A stretch of 64,000 nt of DNA from Ziziphus jujuba (lineage: Eukaryota; Streptophyta; Magnoliopsida; Rosales; Rhamnaceae): assembly GCF_031755915.1 (NCBI RefSeq), contig NC_083389.1, positions 19,073,501-19,137,500 on the forward strand. The letters run 5' to 3'. The position numbers were made by a program, and so were the translations under genes. The notes beneath the pieces were generated by a model, which saw only the letters and a program-made list of their open reading frames with translations, did no database searches and was not told the DNA's origin. Shown here one piece after another: positions 13,301 through 24,470 of this stretch. How positions within the stretch are numbered: position 1 is the stretch's first letter; the number at the start of each line of letters is the position of its first letter.

Positions 13301-13804
13301 AGAAACTTCTTGCAACTCCAAAATATATCCATTGGCAAGCTTCAACTTGATTGTTCCCACAATGTCCACCTTCACTCTTGCGCTATCTCCCATATAAACA
13401 TGCTGCTCAAGATTGGTTGGGCCCCTTCGGCTTATCATCCCCTGCAATGAATTAGTAACATGAATTGTTGCTCTAGTATCTAACCACCAAGAATTCATAG
13501 GCACATCGATAATATTGGTCTCAATCATTAGAATATTACCTTTCTTTTCTTGCTTTCCCTTTAAGGTCCAACAGTCTATCTTCTTGTGTCCAACTTTATT
13601 GTAGTATCCACACCTTCCATTGAAGTACTCTTTCCTTTCTCTAATCTGAAAACCACCATCCCTCGGCCCTTTAGGCTTCATACCAGAAAGCTTCTTTCTA
13701 TTGGGGTTAAAACCCTGCCCAGGCTTGAAACCTTGTCCTGGCTTGAATCCTTGTCCTTTCTTTTGGAAAAACTTCTTGGACTTATCTACTTGATGTGAAA
13801 CCAT
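10337..13804 (-). CDS. Copia-A pol polyprotein (PR-INT-RT-RNase H)
   Basis: An open frame of 1155 codons. Order: three [12 protein letters not shown] repeats (residues 17-34); a CCHC-type zinc knuckle at 65-78 whose second Cys is Tyr; protease with D-T-R-A at 109-112 where D-[ST]-G-A is expected; integrase zinc site H249, H254, C280, C283; integrase core with IHTHICGP where family members have Asp (H310), then D373 and E418; reverse transcriptase with [12 protein letters not shown] (743-754) and YVDD (831-834); RNase H with D1004, E1045 and D1083. The 3' end lies about 550 bases before the 3' LTR. The open frame points to recent activity or trans-mobilisation. The protease Gly-to-Arg and integrase Asp-to-His changes should abolish those two activities. 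The true translation start is upstream in gag; the Met used here is only the first in frame after a frame break. Confidence 0.93.
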   Translation of the reverse strand: MVSHQVDKSKKFFQKKGQGFKPGQGFKPGQGFNPNRKKLSGMKPKGPRDGGFQIRERKEYFNGRCGYYNKVGHKKIDCWTLKGKQEKKGNILMIETNIIDVPMNSWWLDTRATIHVTNSLQGMISRRGPTNLEQHVYMGDSARVKVDIVGTIKLKLANGYILELQEVSYVPSIRRNLLSISILDSQGYSFLFGNNKVELFKDGKVVGFGTLCGNLYKLDLFNNGLNFSVNSIVASKHPRVNDNSSMLWHKRLGHIFRHRMERLVKDGILPNLDFSDLLTCVECVKEKLTAKVRKDKLARCGDVLELIHTHICGPLTPTALGGYRYFITFIDDYSRYGHVELIREKSDSLIAFKEFKVKMELQKNKKIKAVRSDRGGEFYGRYDETGRNPGPFAIYLRECGIDAQYTMPGTPQQNDIAERRNRTLLDMVRSMLANSRLPDYLWGEALRTAAYILNQVPSKSVPKTPFELWSGRKHNLHHFQIWGCKAEVRIYNPQIKKLDPKTISGYFVGYCIGSRGSRFFCPSHTTRIVESDRTIYFEDDFGFDDSNGPRKSQFREESVFIPSIVVPDRDIVDPVVDEPVVGQNELIVEEQDIPAIADADVPFRRSQMTRRSAIPDDYEVYLQEHEFDISDDSDPVTYEEAISSSNSNFWLDAMKDEMKSMASNGVWDLVELPEGSKPIGCKWVFKTKKDSNGQVKRYKARLVAKGFSQKEGIDYTKTFSPVSTKDSFRIIMAIVAHYDLELHQMDVRTVFLNGDLYEDVYMVQPVGFQQTENSNLVCKLKKSIYGLKQASRQWYLKFDEVVTQNGFKENVVDRCIYMKVSGSSFIFLVLYVDDILLATNNTDLLAETKQMLCNHFDMKDLGEASFVLGIKIVRDRANYVVQLSQRAYIDRILKRFDMHNCSPGSVPVTKGEKFSKDQCPKNDRERMAMKNVRYSSAVGSLMYAQACTRPDIAFAVDVLSRFMSNPSPIHYQAVKKVFRYLQGTNDHMLTYRRTNSLKVVGYGDADYKGCVDDKKSTTGYIFIMAGGAVSWRSAKQSVTASSTMEAEYVACYEATHHAVWLRNFIRDLGVVDSIERPIMMYCDNTTAVSFSNNLKGTPGAKYIDVKYFVVKEKVEKGLITVVHTPTYSMVADPLTKALPVGIFEEHVSRMGLLGS

Positions 13805-13808
13805 AGCA

Positions 13809-14425
13809 ACAGACCTAGACTTAATTTAATATCATCCTCTTCCTTGACAAGGATAGTAGTCAATTCCTCCAAACTACAACCTTCTTTCTTAGTATTCAAA
13901 CTCGACCTTATATTATCAAACTGTGATGGAAGACTCCTCATTATAGAATAGGTCAAGAAATCCTCTCCAATGTCCATCTTAAGATCCTTCAGCTTATTAT
14001 AATAGGAAGAAAGTAGCATAATATGGTCCCTTACTCCTTTAATACCATCATACTTGGTATTATTCAATAGGTCCAAATAATGATGCTTCTCATTCATATC
14101 AAACTTGATAAACTTCTTTCCTATCTCCTCAAGAAGTCCCTTTGCAGTATCCACTTTAGGAATACTAGCATATATGGCCTCATCCATGTAATTCTCCATC
14201 ATCATCATACAGCACTTATCAGAGTGTTTCCAATCCTCATAAAGTTTCATTAGAGTGTTTCCAATCCTCATAAAGTTTCTTAGCTGCTGCAGTACTCTCA
14301 TCAATCGGTATCTCTGGTGGATCTATCTCCAAAGCCAAATCCAATTTCATGAAGGTCAAATTCATAACTAAGGTTTTCTTCCATTTCTGATAATTTGTCC
14401 CATCCAATTTCATTATGGCAGTCAT
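13809..14425 (-). pseudogene. Copia-A gag, frame broken twice
   Basis: The likely start is ATG at 14425 (MTAIMKLDGTNYQKWKK), the usual N-terminus of Copia gag of the UBN2 type. A 31-bp tandem duplication (14222-14252 and 14253-14283, repeating KLYEDWKHS) shifts the frame. The next stretch continues with DKCCMMMMENYMDEAIYA and runs to [18 protein letters not shown]. Just before the pol frame, comparison with the sister copy near 22105-22145 suggests a 4-nt loss, giving a second shift. Copia gag and pol normally form one frame, so no full Gag-Pol can be made from this copy. Confidence 0.8.
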
Positions 14426-15812
14426 GGGCAGAAGGTTTGGGGTGCTACTAGCTGTAAAAATAGTAAACAACAAGACATTCAAAAATTTAAGACAATTCAA
14501 TTACTATTTTCCAGCCCCTCAACACAAAAACACAAACATAAATATCGCTTAGAGTCTTTGTAGCACTAAAGATACCCTTACGCGGGCCAGGGACAGTCAA
14601 CCAAATAACCACAATCAAATGCATTGAACTGAATCACCGACAGGGCAACTCAGAATCTGCAATACATGGTATTCAATCAACTTCCACTGCCATTCCAGGC
14701 ATCATACAAAGCAACTAAAACTACCGACATGGTAGCCTAGTTACCCGTATAGACCCTGGTTAATAAGTGGGAGAAAAATAACATATTGGCAATTTCATGA
14801 AATAGGCAAATATAAAATATCCCATTCACTATGCCAACATACATTACATTGGTACACATAATGCAGACAAAATAAGTCTCACGACAGGTGAGTACCTAAA
14901 ATCCCACACTACTATACCAACTAGGCACAAAATCTTTTTGGATAAGCTCACACAATCCAATTTTCCAATCACAAAGATTTAATTTAATTTAATAAAATTG
15001 GAATGTGATAATTAAACAAATAAATAAACAATAAATAATAAATTGAACAATTGAATCACTAAATTAATTAATAAATAAACAACAAATAAATCAAAAAAAA
15101 AGTTTTTTTTTTTTTTTTGCCTGCTGACGTCATCTGCTGATGTCAACAAACGACGTGTCGTGCTGACGTCATTAGATGACGTCAGCAGTCAGCCAAAACG
15201 ACACGTTGTTTGCGCCTTCTTCTTCACCCAACCGGGTCACGGGTGACCTTGTTCCAGTCCAAACGACACGTTGTTTGCGCCTTCTTCTTCACCCCGCTAT
15301 TCTTTCCCGGCCATATCTCACAGTTCCGGCCACCGTTTTCGACGATACCAGCGGCGTTAGTTTCGTCTTTGCTTGGGCAACGTTTCCCACAAATCAATTT
15401 GATTCAGAATCAACCCAAAATAAACATCCAAGCAAGGTTTATATTCGGCCAAAACACAAACAAACACCCATGGAAACACAAGAAATTCCAGAAAATTTTA
15501 GGCAAAATTGGTGCCGTTTGTTTCGTGTCTTCTGGGGAAACTTTTTCCCCAAATCAATTTGGTCCAAAACCCAGAAAATTATAACACCCAAGCATGTGAA
15601 ATTGGGTCGCCGAAAACCCAGGTTTTTATTTTTTATTTTTTATTTTATATACATATATATATATTTTTTTAAGAACAAACAATAATCGACCATGAGTATA
15701 TATATATATATACGTAAATATGTTTAATAGAATATATAATCTTGAATCTCAAAATTTACATATGTATACAAATCAAGAAAAGAAAAGAAAAGAAAAATTA
15801 ATGTAAAGCAAC

Positions 15813-15844
<32 letters not shown>

Positions 15845-15940
15845 AACACACTGATAATCAATCATGAATGGCCAAAACACAGATCAATATTCACATGCGA
15901 ACTGCGATAAATTACAAGGAAATTTACTATGCATATTAAC
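14426..15940 (-). promoter_or_regulatory. Copia-A leader with TGACGTCA cluster and 65-bp repeat
   Basis: Untranslated region between primer site and gag. Palindromic TGACGTCA octamers occur at 15125-15132, 15164-15171 and 15177-15184, with TGATGTCA at 15138-15145. TGACG is the core bound by plant TGA/bZIP factors. Next to it, a 35-bp string starting AAACGACACGTTGTTTGCGC recurs with a 65-bp spacing (15196 and 15261). Long (TA)n tracts follow at 15650-15840. A regulatory role is inference. Confidence 0.45.
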
Positions 15941-15956
15941 CCCTGCTCTGATACCA
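15941..15956 (-). other. Copia-A primer binding site (tRNA-iMet)
   Basis: On the minus strand the site reads TGGTATCAGAGCAGGG, 16 bases complementary to the 3' end of plant initiator tRNA-Met. It is separated from the 5' LTR by the trinucleotide ATT (minus strand AAT/ATT context). Confidence 0.9.
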
Positions 15957-15958
15957 AT

Positions 15959-16466
15959 TGTTAGAAATTTTATGGATCTAAATATACATAATAAATTCCA
16001 TAAATCATAAATTACTAATCTCCAAACGCAGCCATTGATAAATTAGATCTTTAATCCTGCAAAATAGAAACAACGTAAAGTAGTACCTATGGACACATTA
16101 CTCTCAAACCACTCTCAGATTTCTGAAAACCCTAAGCTCCAAATACTGTATGGTATTTCTGTCTGCTTGCCCTAGATCCTTTAAATAGTCTCTGCAAGTC
16201 AGACTTATCCAGTGATTTTTTGTCACACATAAAATAATAATAATTTGATAATATAATTATATTAGGAAAAATATGGATAAGTCAATGGGCTTATAAAGAG
16301 AGTTGGTCCTCCAGTCCAATGGGCCAACTGGAGTCTTATAGAAAGTGTGTGACCAAGGGCCTTACTACAAAATAATAAAATAAGCCAGTCCCATTAATGG
16401 CATAAATAGGCCCTGTAAGTGAGTAATTGATTATGTCAAGTCCACAAATATTAATTTAATTCAACA
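15959..16466 (-). repeat. Copia-A 5' LTR
   Basis: 508 bp, TGTTAGAAAT...TTCAACA on the plus strand; partner of 9281-9787. It drives minus-strand transcription. Confidence 0.92.
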
Positions 16467-17300
16467 TAGAAGACATAAGAATGAATGGTAATACCTCTAC
16501 TTGTTGTTTGACAACTACAGAACTGCTATAGCCTAGTTTGTTATTTTGGAACAAGAGAAACAATATTAAAAAAATCCTATTTTTGAAAAGGATATTTTTT
16601 TAATAAAAAGAAAAAAAAGATAAAATTAGCGTCATCATATTTGTATACCAAATTTTATTTATTAATTTTTTTTTGGAAGAATACAAAAAACTCAATAAGA
16701 CTTGACCATATTATTCCAGAGACAAAAAAAACCAAACGGAGGCATGAAGGAGACAAATAAGAAGCGGCTATGGTGGCCTACTTCAGAGCAGCAGAAGAGC
16801 TTCTAGCTCTCTATTTTTCCAGTCTTGAAACTAAAATGATATCAGAAAGATGCCAAACTCCTAACAGATACTATGAGTTCCTTAGAAAACTCAAAAAATT
16901 GAAGAAAATCCATATAACCACTTGTTTAGCAGCACCAAAGGAAGTGCCAAAGCAAATATCAGGCAAAAACACAATGCTTACTCGGATTTCAACAATTACT
17001 TCTCATTCGGCATTCAAAATTTTCAAAATATTGATTTGGGTTTTCATTAAACAGTAGCTGGATGATGCAAAAAAGCAGAAAAAAATTGAATCATAGTTAG
17101 AAGCCTATATCAGGCGAGGAAGCACGAGGAGAGAGCCCATAGGGACGATTGTCGTTTTGCTTGCCGTTAGTTCGTCGATTTTGTTCAACCGTTCATCCAG
17201 CGGGTTGGGTTCGTCCATCTATTCTTTGTTCTGTCTCAAGTTAGGGGTCTCACTCGATGTTGGCTTCTAAAATATGATGAAATCTATGGGGTGGAGGCTA
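16467..17300. other. Harbinger interior right of Copia-A, unassigned frame at 16770-17057
   Basis: This should be the other half of the split Harbinger element. A 95-codon plus-strand frame (16770-17057, starting MVAYFRAAEELLALYFSSLE) is the only notable frame; its sequence resembles nothing I can name. It could be a remnant of the element's second (MYB-like) gene or chance. The segment 17100-17270 is less AT-rich than its surroundings but has no recognisable product. Confidence 0.3.
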
Positions 17301-17589
17301 GATTTGTGAAACCCTTAAGTATTTATACCTAGCATTTCAAAATCCAATCAAATTTATTGATTCGTAAAATCTTTATAAGTCAATAATTTTTTTAATACCA
17401 ATAGATTTTTATAGACTATTAAAAAGTCATAATTGAATACTATCAAATTTATATAGATTCTATAAAATTTTAAATTGAATACCATAATACTTTAATAGAT
17501 TTCATACATATCTTAATTGAATACCTTTTGACTTTTAAAATCTTTTAAGATCCATTAAATTCCTAATTGAATACACCCACCTAAGTTTT

Positions 17590-18370
17590 TGAATTTATGC
17601 TGATCTTACTTCAACCAAAACATTGCCAAATTTTTTTAATATTTGTGAATTACATTTCACACATAAACTCTAGTTTCATTTTTTATTTTACAATAATTCT
17701 CCTCTCATTTTAGTATCTAAAATCTATAACCTCCCAATCAAACATATTAGTAACTTATCAATTTAATCAACCTCACTTGACAACTCTAATATCATTTGAA
17801 TAAAAATTCTATTGTATCCATTTATTATTTTCTTCCCCGAAGCAAACTTATTTTCCCTATAAAACTTTCAAGAAACCATCAATTTAAGAAAAAAGAAAAG
17901 AAAAATATTTAAACTTGATATATTTTAATGGACTATTAACATATAAAATGAAAGTAAACGTGTGTTTACTAAAATAGTACAATGATGGAATTGTCTACTA
18001 TAAAGATATGCACTGGGAAAAAAATTGCTATATTTATTAAATTATTTGTCAAATGATGTGGTGATTCATTGTTTATTTATCTATATATTTTGTTTAAATT
18101 GAAACTTCAAATCTGATCAACCTATTTGATATGGTCAATTAAATTTGACCATTTTAAACTCACCAAAAAACCTTAAATACTTCAACGAGAAAATTCCTCA
18201 AAATATAAATTTCCTGGTAAAGCTTGTACATAAAACCTAATGTTTTTTTAATCAATATATAAAAATTTGAAATACATATATATATAAAAAAAAGAGATTG
18301 GAACCTTATTCCATTTGGTTACTTTGTGCCTTATATTTTGGTTAACCATATGAAGATCCTTTGGACTTTT
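17590..18370. other. AT-rich spacer
   Basis: Between the Harbinger right end and the ABCB pseudogene. No coding, structural or repeat signal beyond A/T tracts was seen. Confidence 0.5.
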
Positions 18371-18377
18371 GCATGCT

Positions 18378-19290
18378 TCAAAGAGAATATTAAGCACCAT
18401 ATGAACCTTTGGCAATCAAAGATGAATGATTCCTTTTTACACAACCTTTCCCTTCTCTAAAACCACAATCGCATCACAAGTTTGTATGCCACTCAATCTA
18501 TGAGCCACAATTACCCTAGTCCTCCCTACCATAACATTTTCCAGCGCATTTTGGACCATTTTTCCTGACTGACTACCAAGAGCACTGGTTGCCTCATCTA
18601 ATAACAATATTGTTGGATTTCTCACTATAGTTCTAGCTATTGCAATTGTTTGCTTTTGGCCCCTAAATAATTGTGCTCCTTTATCCCCACACCAAGTTTT
18701 ATAACCCTCTTTACGACTTGAGATAAAATAGTGAGCATTTTGCTATCTTAGCAACCTAAATGTTTTCCATTTTATTGATTTCTTTAGGTGCTCCATATAC
18801 AATGTTTTCTCTAATTTTTCCTGCAAATAATGTTAGCTCTTCGTTAAGAATTCAAATATGTTTTCTCAATGATCTTAGATGGTAGGATCTTATATCTTGA
18901 GCATCGATTTTCACTGAATCTTTTTGTGGGTTGTAGAATCTCTCAATTAGTCCAATGATTGTTGATTTCCTGGATCCACTTTGTCATACTAAGGTTGTAG
19001 ATTTTTCAGCTTCAATGTTGATTGAGAAGCCATGGAAGATCATTAGGTTTGGCCTGGTTGAGTATGCAAAACGCACATCATGGAGTTTAATATGTCCTTT
19101 CATGTTTTCAGGTTGATTGCCTTGGATTGTTACTGTCTAGAATAATTGTCTACCTATTAGGAAGCCATTAGAGATAAGCTTACCACCATACCAATAGTAA
19201 ATAAAACAATTGCAAGTATTAATGCTGTGAGAAAAGGCAAGTCCAAAACCAGTAAACCACAACTGTAAAATGCTCTCTCTACATGGACCA
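18378..19290 (-). pseudogene. ABCB (P-glycoprotein/MDR-type) transporter fragment, second NBD
   Basis: On the minus strand the order is: end of a transmembrane helix (WYWGGKLISNGFLIG), linker, KGHIKLHDVRFAY, a Walker A remnant QSGSRKST (Gly to Arg, preceded by a stop), [29 protein letters not shown], a signature remnant LFRGQKQ for LSGGQ, an intact Walker B/D-loop [11 protein letters not shown] (about 18600) and H-loop VIVAHRLS (about 18505). It ends with a decayed EKGKVV...HSSLIAKG tail. Stops and frame shifts throughout, including TAA right after KGKVV, make it a pseudogene. The order matches the C-terminal half of plant ABCB exporters, with about 250-300 residues represented. The upstream half is missing; Copia-A2 begins about 50 bp further on. 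Confidence 0.85.
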
Positions 19291-19342
19291 TCTTATGCAT
19301 TTTCGAGCATTTTCAATATTCTATTTTGAAAAGAGAAAGCAG

Positions 19343-19927
19343 TGATGGTTTTTAGATTTATGTATAAATATTATGTGGACTTGGCATAATTAATTACTCA
19401 CTTACATGGCTCATTTGTGCTATTAATGAGTCTGACTTATTTATTAAATCATGTAGTAGGTTTTGGACACATACTTTCTGTAATACTTTAATTGGCCCAT
19501 TAGATTGAAAGATCAGCTATCTTTAAACGCCCATTTTACTTACCATATTTTATTATTATTATTATTATTATATTTATTATTAAATTATTTTGGTGTGCAT
19601 TAAAATTAATGGGTAAGTCATATAGCTTGCACGTGACTTTAGTCTTTAAAACGACTGAGGTTTTATTATTGATGTAAGTGAAAAAACGCACACTGTATTT
19701 GTTTTAGGGTTTAGAGAGATCACTTTAGATTAGTCAAAGAAGCGCTTGAGAGCAGTGTGTCCATTATAGGCATTGCTATTACATTACTTCTATTTTGCAG
19801 GATTATAGATCTGATTTTATCAATGACTGCGTTTGAAGGTTAGTATTTTCTTTATGTATTAATTGTCAATATTAAATAAAATTTATTATGTATGTTTTAT
19901 GATCCTTGTGTTTATTTAACTTCAACA
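19343..19927 (+). repeat. Copia-A2 5' LTR
   Basis: It shares GACTTGGCATAATYAATTACTCACTTACA and the terminal CAACA plus ATT spacer with the minus-strand reading of the Copia-A LTR. It contains an (ATT)n microsatellite at about 19548-19580. The 5' boundary is placed at the TG at 19343 and may be off by several bases. Confidence 0.7.
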
Positions 19928-20399
19928 ATTGATATCAAAGCCTCATGCATAATAAATTCCAATTTGTTGTTATTATCTTGTCTGTGTATATATGAAACCA
20001 ACCATTGATCATTGATCTGTATATGTTGTTTATTTTTATTTTTTCCCTTCTCTGAATCATGAGAGTTTATACCTGATTTGTTCTGTAAAATTAAATATAT
20101 ATATATATATATATATATATTTGAAACCAATGTGAATTGTGTATATATTTATATATGTTTTGTTAAATAAATTTATGATATAAAATTTGTTTGTTGATTT
20201 TCCAAAAAATAAAATAAAAAATTATTTCTAATGAATTCATAACCTGGGTATTGCGTAATGTTATTTTTGCATGGAATGGAATGATTTTAAACCATCTTTT
20301 TGATCCAAAACAAAGAAAACCTACTAAAACCTGTGTACGTTCAAGTTGATTATTTATCTTTTAGGTTAAAAATTAATTGATATTGGACCTGGATTACAC

Positions 20400-20830
20400 T
20401 TGCCTGTCACCAGAAGGTTGGACCGTCGCTATAACTACCAGAAGCAGTGGTCGGAAAAGCAGTTTTCTAGTTAGGTCAAAAACGGGTCGTGTGACCCATT
20501 TTTTAGAAACTAGGTCGACCTGTTGACCCAGGTGGATTTGGAAGATGGATTAAATGATGTGTCGTTCTGCGTGTGCTCACATCACTATGCTTATGTCAGC
20601 ATGATATCAGACGAAGTGTTGAGGTGGCTTGACGTCAGCGTGATGTGTTTTGTTGATGTCATCATAACGTCAAACGACATGTTTATTGGCGGTGCTAACA
20701 TCAGCTGATGACATGGACATGATGTGTGCATTGACATCATCATGATGACTTCAATATAGTGTGTGTAACCATTGTGATGACATCATCATGCTGATGTAAT
20801 CATGTTGACATTAGCAACCCGTTTTAAAAA
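20400..20830 (+). promoter_or_regulatory. Copia-A2 leader rich in TGACGTCA-like motifs
   Basis: Many TGA-C/T-GTCA, TGACATCA and TGATGTCA variants occur between 20590 and 20815. This corresponds to the compact TGACGTCA cluster in the Copia-A leader, so the motif-rich leader is a family trait and not a local accident. Most octamers here are decayed. Function is inferred. Confidence 0.4.
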
Positions 20831-21547
20831 AAATTAAATTTTTTTTGTTATTTATTTTATTTTATAAATAAAAAATATATAAAAGAATTCCATTCCAAAT
20901 TTTTCGAATTAAAATACTTATGGTAATAATTAAATAGTGTTAGCTTTTCCTAAGGAGGCTTTGTGCCTAGTTGGTATAGTAGTATGAGATTATACGTTCT
21001 CATTTGTCGTGAGGCTTATTTTGCCTATATTATACGTGCCAATGTAATATGTGTTGACATAGTAAATGAAATTTTAGGTTCTTACCTATCGTAAGACTTA
21101 ATTTGATCCACTTTATGAGTGTTAATATAATATTGACTTAGTGGATATGATGTTCTTATTTTTACCTATTTCATGAAATTGCCAATATGCTAATTATTTG
21201 CCACTAGTTAGCCAGGGTCTAGATAAGTAATTAGGCTACCTTATCGGTGGCTTTATTTGCTTAGTGTGATGTTTGAAATGGCAGTGGAAGTTGATTGAAT
21301 ACCATGAATTGCATGTTCTGAGTTACCTTGTTGATAATTCAGTTCAATGCATTAGTTTGTAGTTATTTGGTTGACTGTCCTTGACTCGTGTAAAGGTATT
21401 TTTAGTGTTACAAAGATCCTAGCGATATTTATATTTTGTGTTTTATGTTGAGGAGCTAGAAAATAGTAATTGCATTATTTTATGTTTTAAATGCTTTGTT
21501 ATGTTTGCTATTTTTATAGCTAGTAGCATCCCGAATGTTTTGCCAAT

Positions 21548-24470
21548 GACTGCCATGATGAAGTTGGATGGGACAAATTATCAGAAGAGGAAGAAAACCA
21601 TGGTTATGAACCTAACCTTTATGAAATTGGATTTGGCTTTGGAGATGGATCCACTAAAGATATCAACCAATGAGAGTAATGTTGTATCTAAGAAACTCTA
21701 TGAGAATTGAAAGCACTAAAATAAGTGTTATATGATGATGATGGAGAACTATATGGATGAATCCATATATGCAAGTATTCCAAAGGTGGACACTGTGAAG
21801 GAACTTCTTGAGGAGATAGGAAAGAAGTTTATTAAGTTTGATATGAATGAAAAGTATCATTATTTGGATCTTTTTAACAATACTAAGTATGATGGAGTTA
21901 AATGAGTGATCGAACATATTATATTACTTTCTTCTTATTACAACAAGCTTAAAGACTTTCAGATGTATATTAGAGAGGAGTTCTTCACCTATTCTATAAT
22001 GAGGAGTCCTCCATCTCAGTTTGATAGTATAAGGTCATGTATGAATACCAAGAAGGATGTAACTTGGAGGAGTTGATTGCTATTCTAGTCAAGGAAGAAG
22101 ATGGTATTAAGTTAAACAGGTCGTGGTCCATTGCTATGGTATCGCATCAAGTGGACAAGTCTAATAAGTTTTTCTAGAAGAAGGAATAGGGATTTAAACC
22201 TAATGAAAAGAAGTTTTCTAGTGTGAAGCCCAAAGGGCATAAAGATGGTGCTTATTCCTTAAGAAAGAAGAAATAGTACTTCAGTAGAAAGTGTAGCAAC
22301 TGCAACAAGGTTGGACACAAAAAGATAAATTATTGGAAATTAAAAGGAAAGTAAGAGAAAAAAAGCTAATATCTTAATGATTGAGACTAATATTATTGAT
22401 GTACTTATGAATACTTGATGATTAAATACTGGAGTAGCAATTCATGTTGCTAATTCATTGTAGGGGATGATAAATCAAAGGGGGCCAACCATCTTGAACA
22501 GCATGTTTACATGGGAGATAGCTCAAGAGTAAAAGTGGATATCATGAGAACAATCAAGTTGAAGCTTGTCATTGGATATGGTTTAGAGTTACAAGAAGTT
22601 TCCTATATACTCCCAATAAGAAGGAACTTGTTATTTGTTTTGTTTCTCTTTTGGATGGTCAAGGTTATAGTTTTTTTGTTTGATAATAATAAAGTTAAAC
22701 TATATAAGGATGATAAAGTTGTTGGTTTTGGATCTTTATGTGGCAATTTTTATTAACTTGATTTATTTAATAATTATCTCAGTTCTTCTGTTAATTTTAT
22801 TGTTGCTTTTATTGTTGCTTCCAAGTGCCCAAGAGTTAATGATAATTTCTCGATATTATAGCATAAGCATTTGGGACATATTTTTAGGCAGAGAATGGAA
22901 AGGTTGGTGAATGATGGAATACTTTCTATCTTGACTTCTCTAACCTATTAACTTGGGTAGAATGTGTGAAAAGAAAGCTAACTTTCAAGGTTAGAAATGA
23001 TAAAATAACTAGGTGTGTAGATTTTTTAGAGTTAATCCACACTGATATTTATAGAACTTTCACACTAATTGCTTTGGGTAGTTATATATACTAGATACTT
23101 TATTACCTTCATTGATAACTTTTCTCATTATGAACATGTTGACCTAATCCGTGAGAAGTCAGATTCCTTGGTTGCCTTTAAGAAGTTCAAGGTAAAGATA
23201 GAGTTTCAAATGAATAAAAAGCTAAAGACTGTGAGGTCTGACAGAGGTGGTGAGTTTTATGGCAGATATGATGAGATTGGTTGGAATCCAAGGCCATTCG
23301 CAATTTATTTGCATGAGTACAACATTGATGCTCAGTATACAATACATGATACTCTTCAACAGAAAGAAGAAATCGTACCTTGTTGGATATGGTGCGATGC
23401 ATGTTAGCAATTCTAGATTATTAGATTACTTGTGGGGGCTTATATTATGAACCAAGTGCCAAGTAAATCTGTTCCTAAGATCCCTTTTGAGTTGTGGGTA
23501 GGAAGAAGTTGAGGTTTGAATTTATAATCCTAAAATTAAAAAGTTGGATCTTAAAACTATTAGTGGTTATTTTGGCAGCTATTGTATAGGATCCAAGGGT
23601 TCAAGATTCTTTTATCTATCTTACATTGCCAAGATCGTAGAGTCAAATAAGTCTGTTTATTTTGAAGATAACTTTGTATTTGATGACAGTAAGAATCCAA
23701 GGGAGATCCAACTTAGAGAAGAAAGTATTTTCATTGCCAATGTTGTTGTTTCTGAAAGAGATGTTGTTGATCGAGTCATCGATGAATCAGTAGTTGATCA
23801 GAATGAATCCGTTATTGAAGAGCAAGATGTCCTAGCTCTTGTAGATGCTGATGTGTCTTTGAGAAGGTCATAGAGGACTAGAAGATCAACTATTCCTGAT
23901 GATTATAAAGTTTACTTGCAGGAGTATGAGTTTGACATAAGTGATGAGTTGGATCTAGTCATTTATGAGGAGGCCATAAGCAATTCACACTCAAATTTTC
24001 GTTGGATGCAATGGAAGATAAAATGAAATTCATGGCATAAAATGGTGTATGTGACTTGGTTGAGTCACCGGAGGGTAGCAAACCTGTTTGGTACAAATAG
24101 GTCTTAAAACTAAAAGAGACTCTAATTGTCAAGTGGAGAGCTATAAGGCTAGACTTATTATCAAATTGTTTAACCAGAAGGAAGGAATTGATTACACAGG
24201 AACATTCTCTCCTATATCCACAAATGATTCTTTTAGAATTATTATGGTGATGATCCAGAGTTGCACTAGATAGATGTCAAAACTACTTTTTTAAATGGTG
24301 ATTTGTATGAGTATGTGTATATGGTTCAACCAGTTGGTTTGTAGCAAGCGAGGAATAGTAATTTAGTTTGCAAACTTAAGAAGTCTATTTATGATCTTAA
24401 GCAGGTTTTGAGATAGTGGTATCTTAAGTTTGATAAGGTTGTTACCAAAAATGGGTTTAAGGAGAATGTT
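21548..24470 (+). pseudogene. Copia-A2 gag-pol remnant, first part
   Basis: Gag begins MTAMMKLDGTNYQKRKK with a single copy of the KLYEN*KH segment that is doubled in Copia-A. Later pieces: zinc knuckle [14 protein letters not shown] (second Cys kept, last Cys lost), protease region with the catalytic triplet decayed, integrase with ELIHTDI (first Asp kept, unlike Copia-A), [12 protein letters not shown], a damaged third-acid region, and the start of the reverse transcriptase. Many stops and shifts. It ends at GFKENV, where the solo LTR is inserted. Confidence 0.8.

Larger units (their letters stand above)
9281..16466 (-). mobile_element. Copia-A: Ty1/Copia LTR retrotransposon
   Basis: It runs 5' to 3' on the minus strand. 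The LTRs are 9281-9787 (3' LTR) and 15959-16466 (5' LTR), both with TG...CA ends, differing by about 18 substitutions and one 1-bp indel counted by eye. The primer binding site at 15941-15956 reads TGGTATCAGAGCAGGG on the minus strand, complementary to the 3' end of plant initiator tRNA-Met, three bases from the LTR. A polypurine tract AAGTGGGAGAA (minus strand) sits at 9788-9798 beside the 3' LTR. Flanks GAGAA and TAGAA match at 4 of 5 bases, a decayed target duplication. A leader of about 1.5 kb, gag, then a long pol frame in PR-INT-RT-RNaseH order make it Copia. The lesions in gag and pol described separately make it non-autonomous. Confidence 0.93.
7305..17578 (-). mobile_element. PIF/Harbinger DNA transposon, split by a Copia insertion
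   Basis: The left end starts GGGTGTATTTAATTAGAAAT. The right end on the minus strand starts GGGTGTATTCAATTAGGAAT. The terminal inverted repeats match at 33 of 36 positions. Between them on the minus strand lies a broken HARBI1-like transposase (7836-8478), so element class and orientation agree. Copia-A occupies 9281-16466; removing it leaves about 3.1 kb, a usual size for this superfamily. Near the right end AATTGAATAC recurs at 17431, 17473, 17515 and 17565. I could not identify the 3-bp TWA target duplication next to either end, so the outermost bases may be off by one or two. Confidence 0.72.

Noticed and set aside
15176..15685. 169-codon plus-strand frame in the Copia-A leader
   Set aside because: It is antisense to the element, encodes a repeated segment only because of the 65-bp DNA repeat, and has no recognisable domain.
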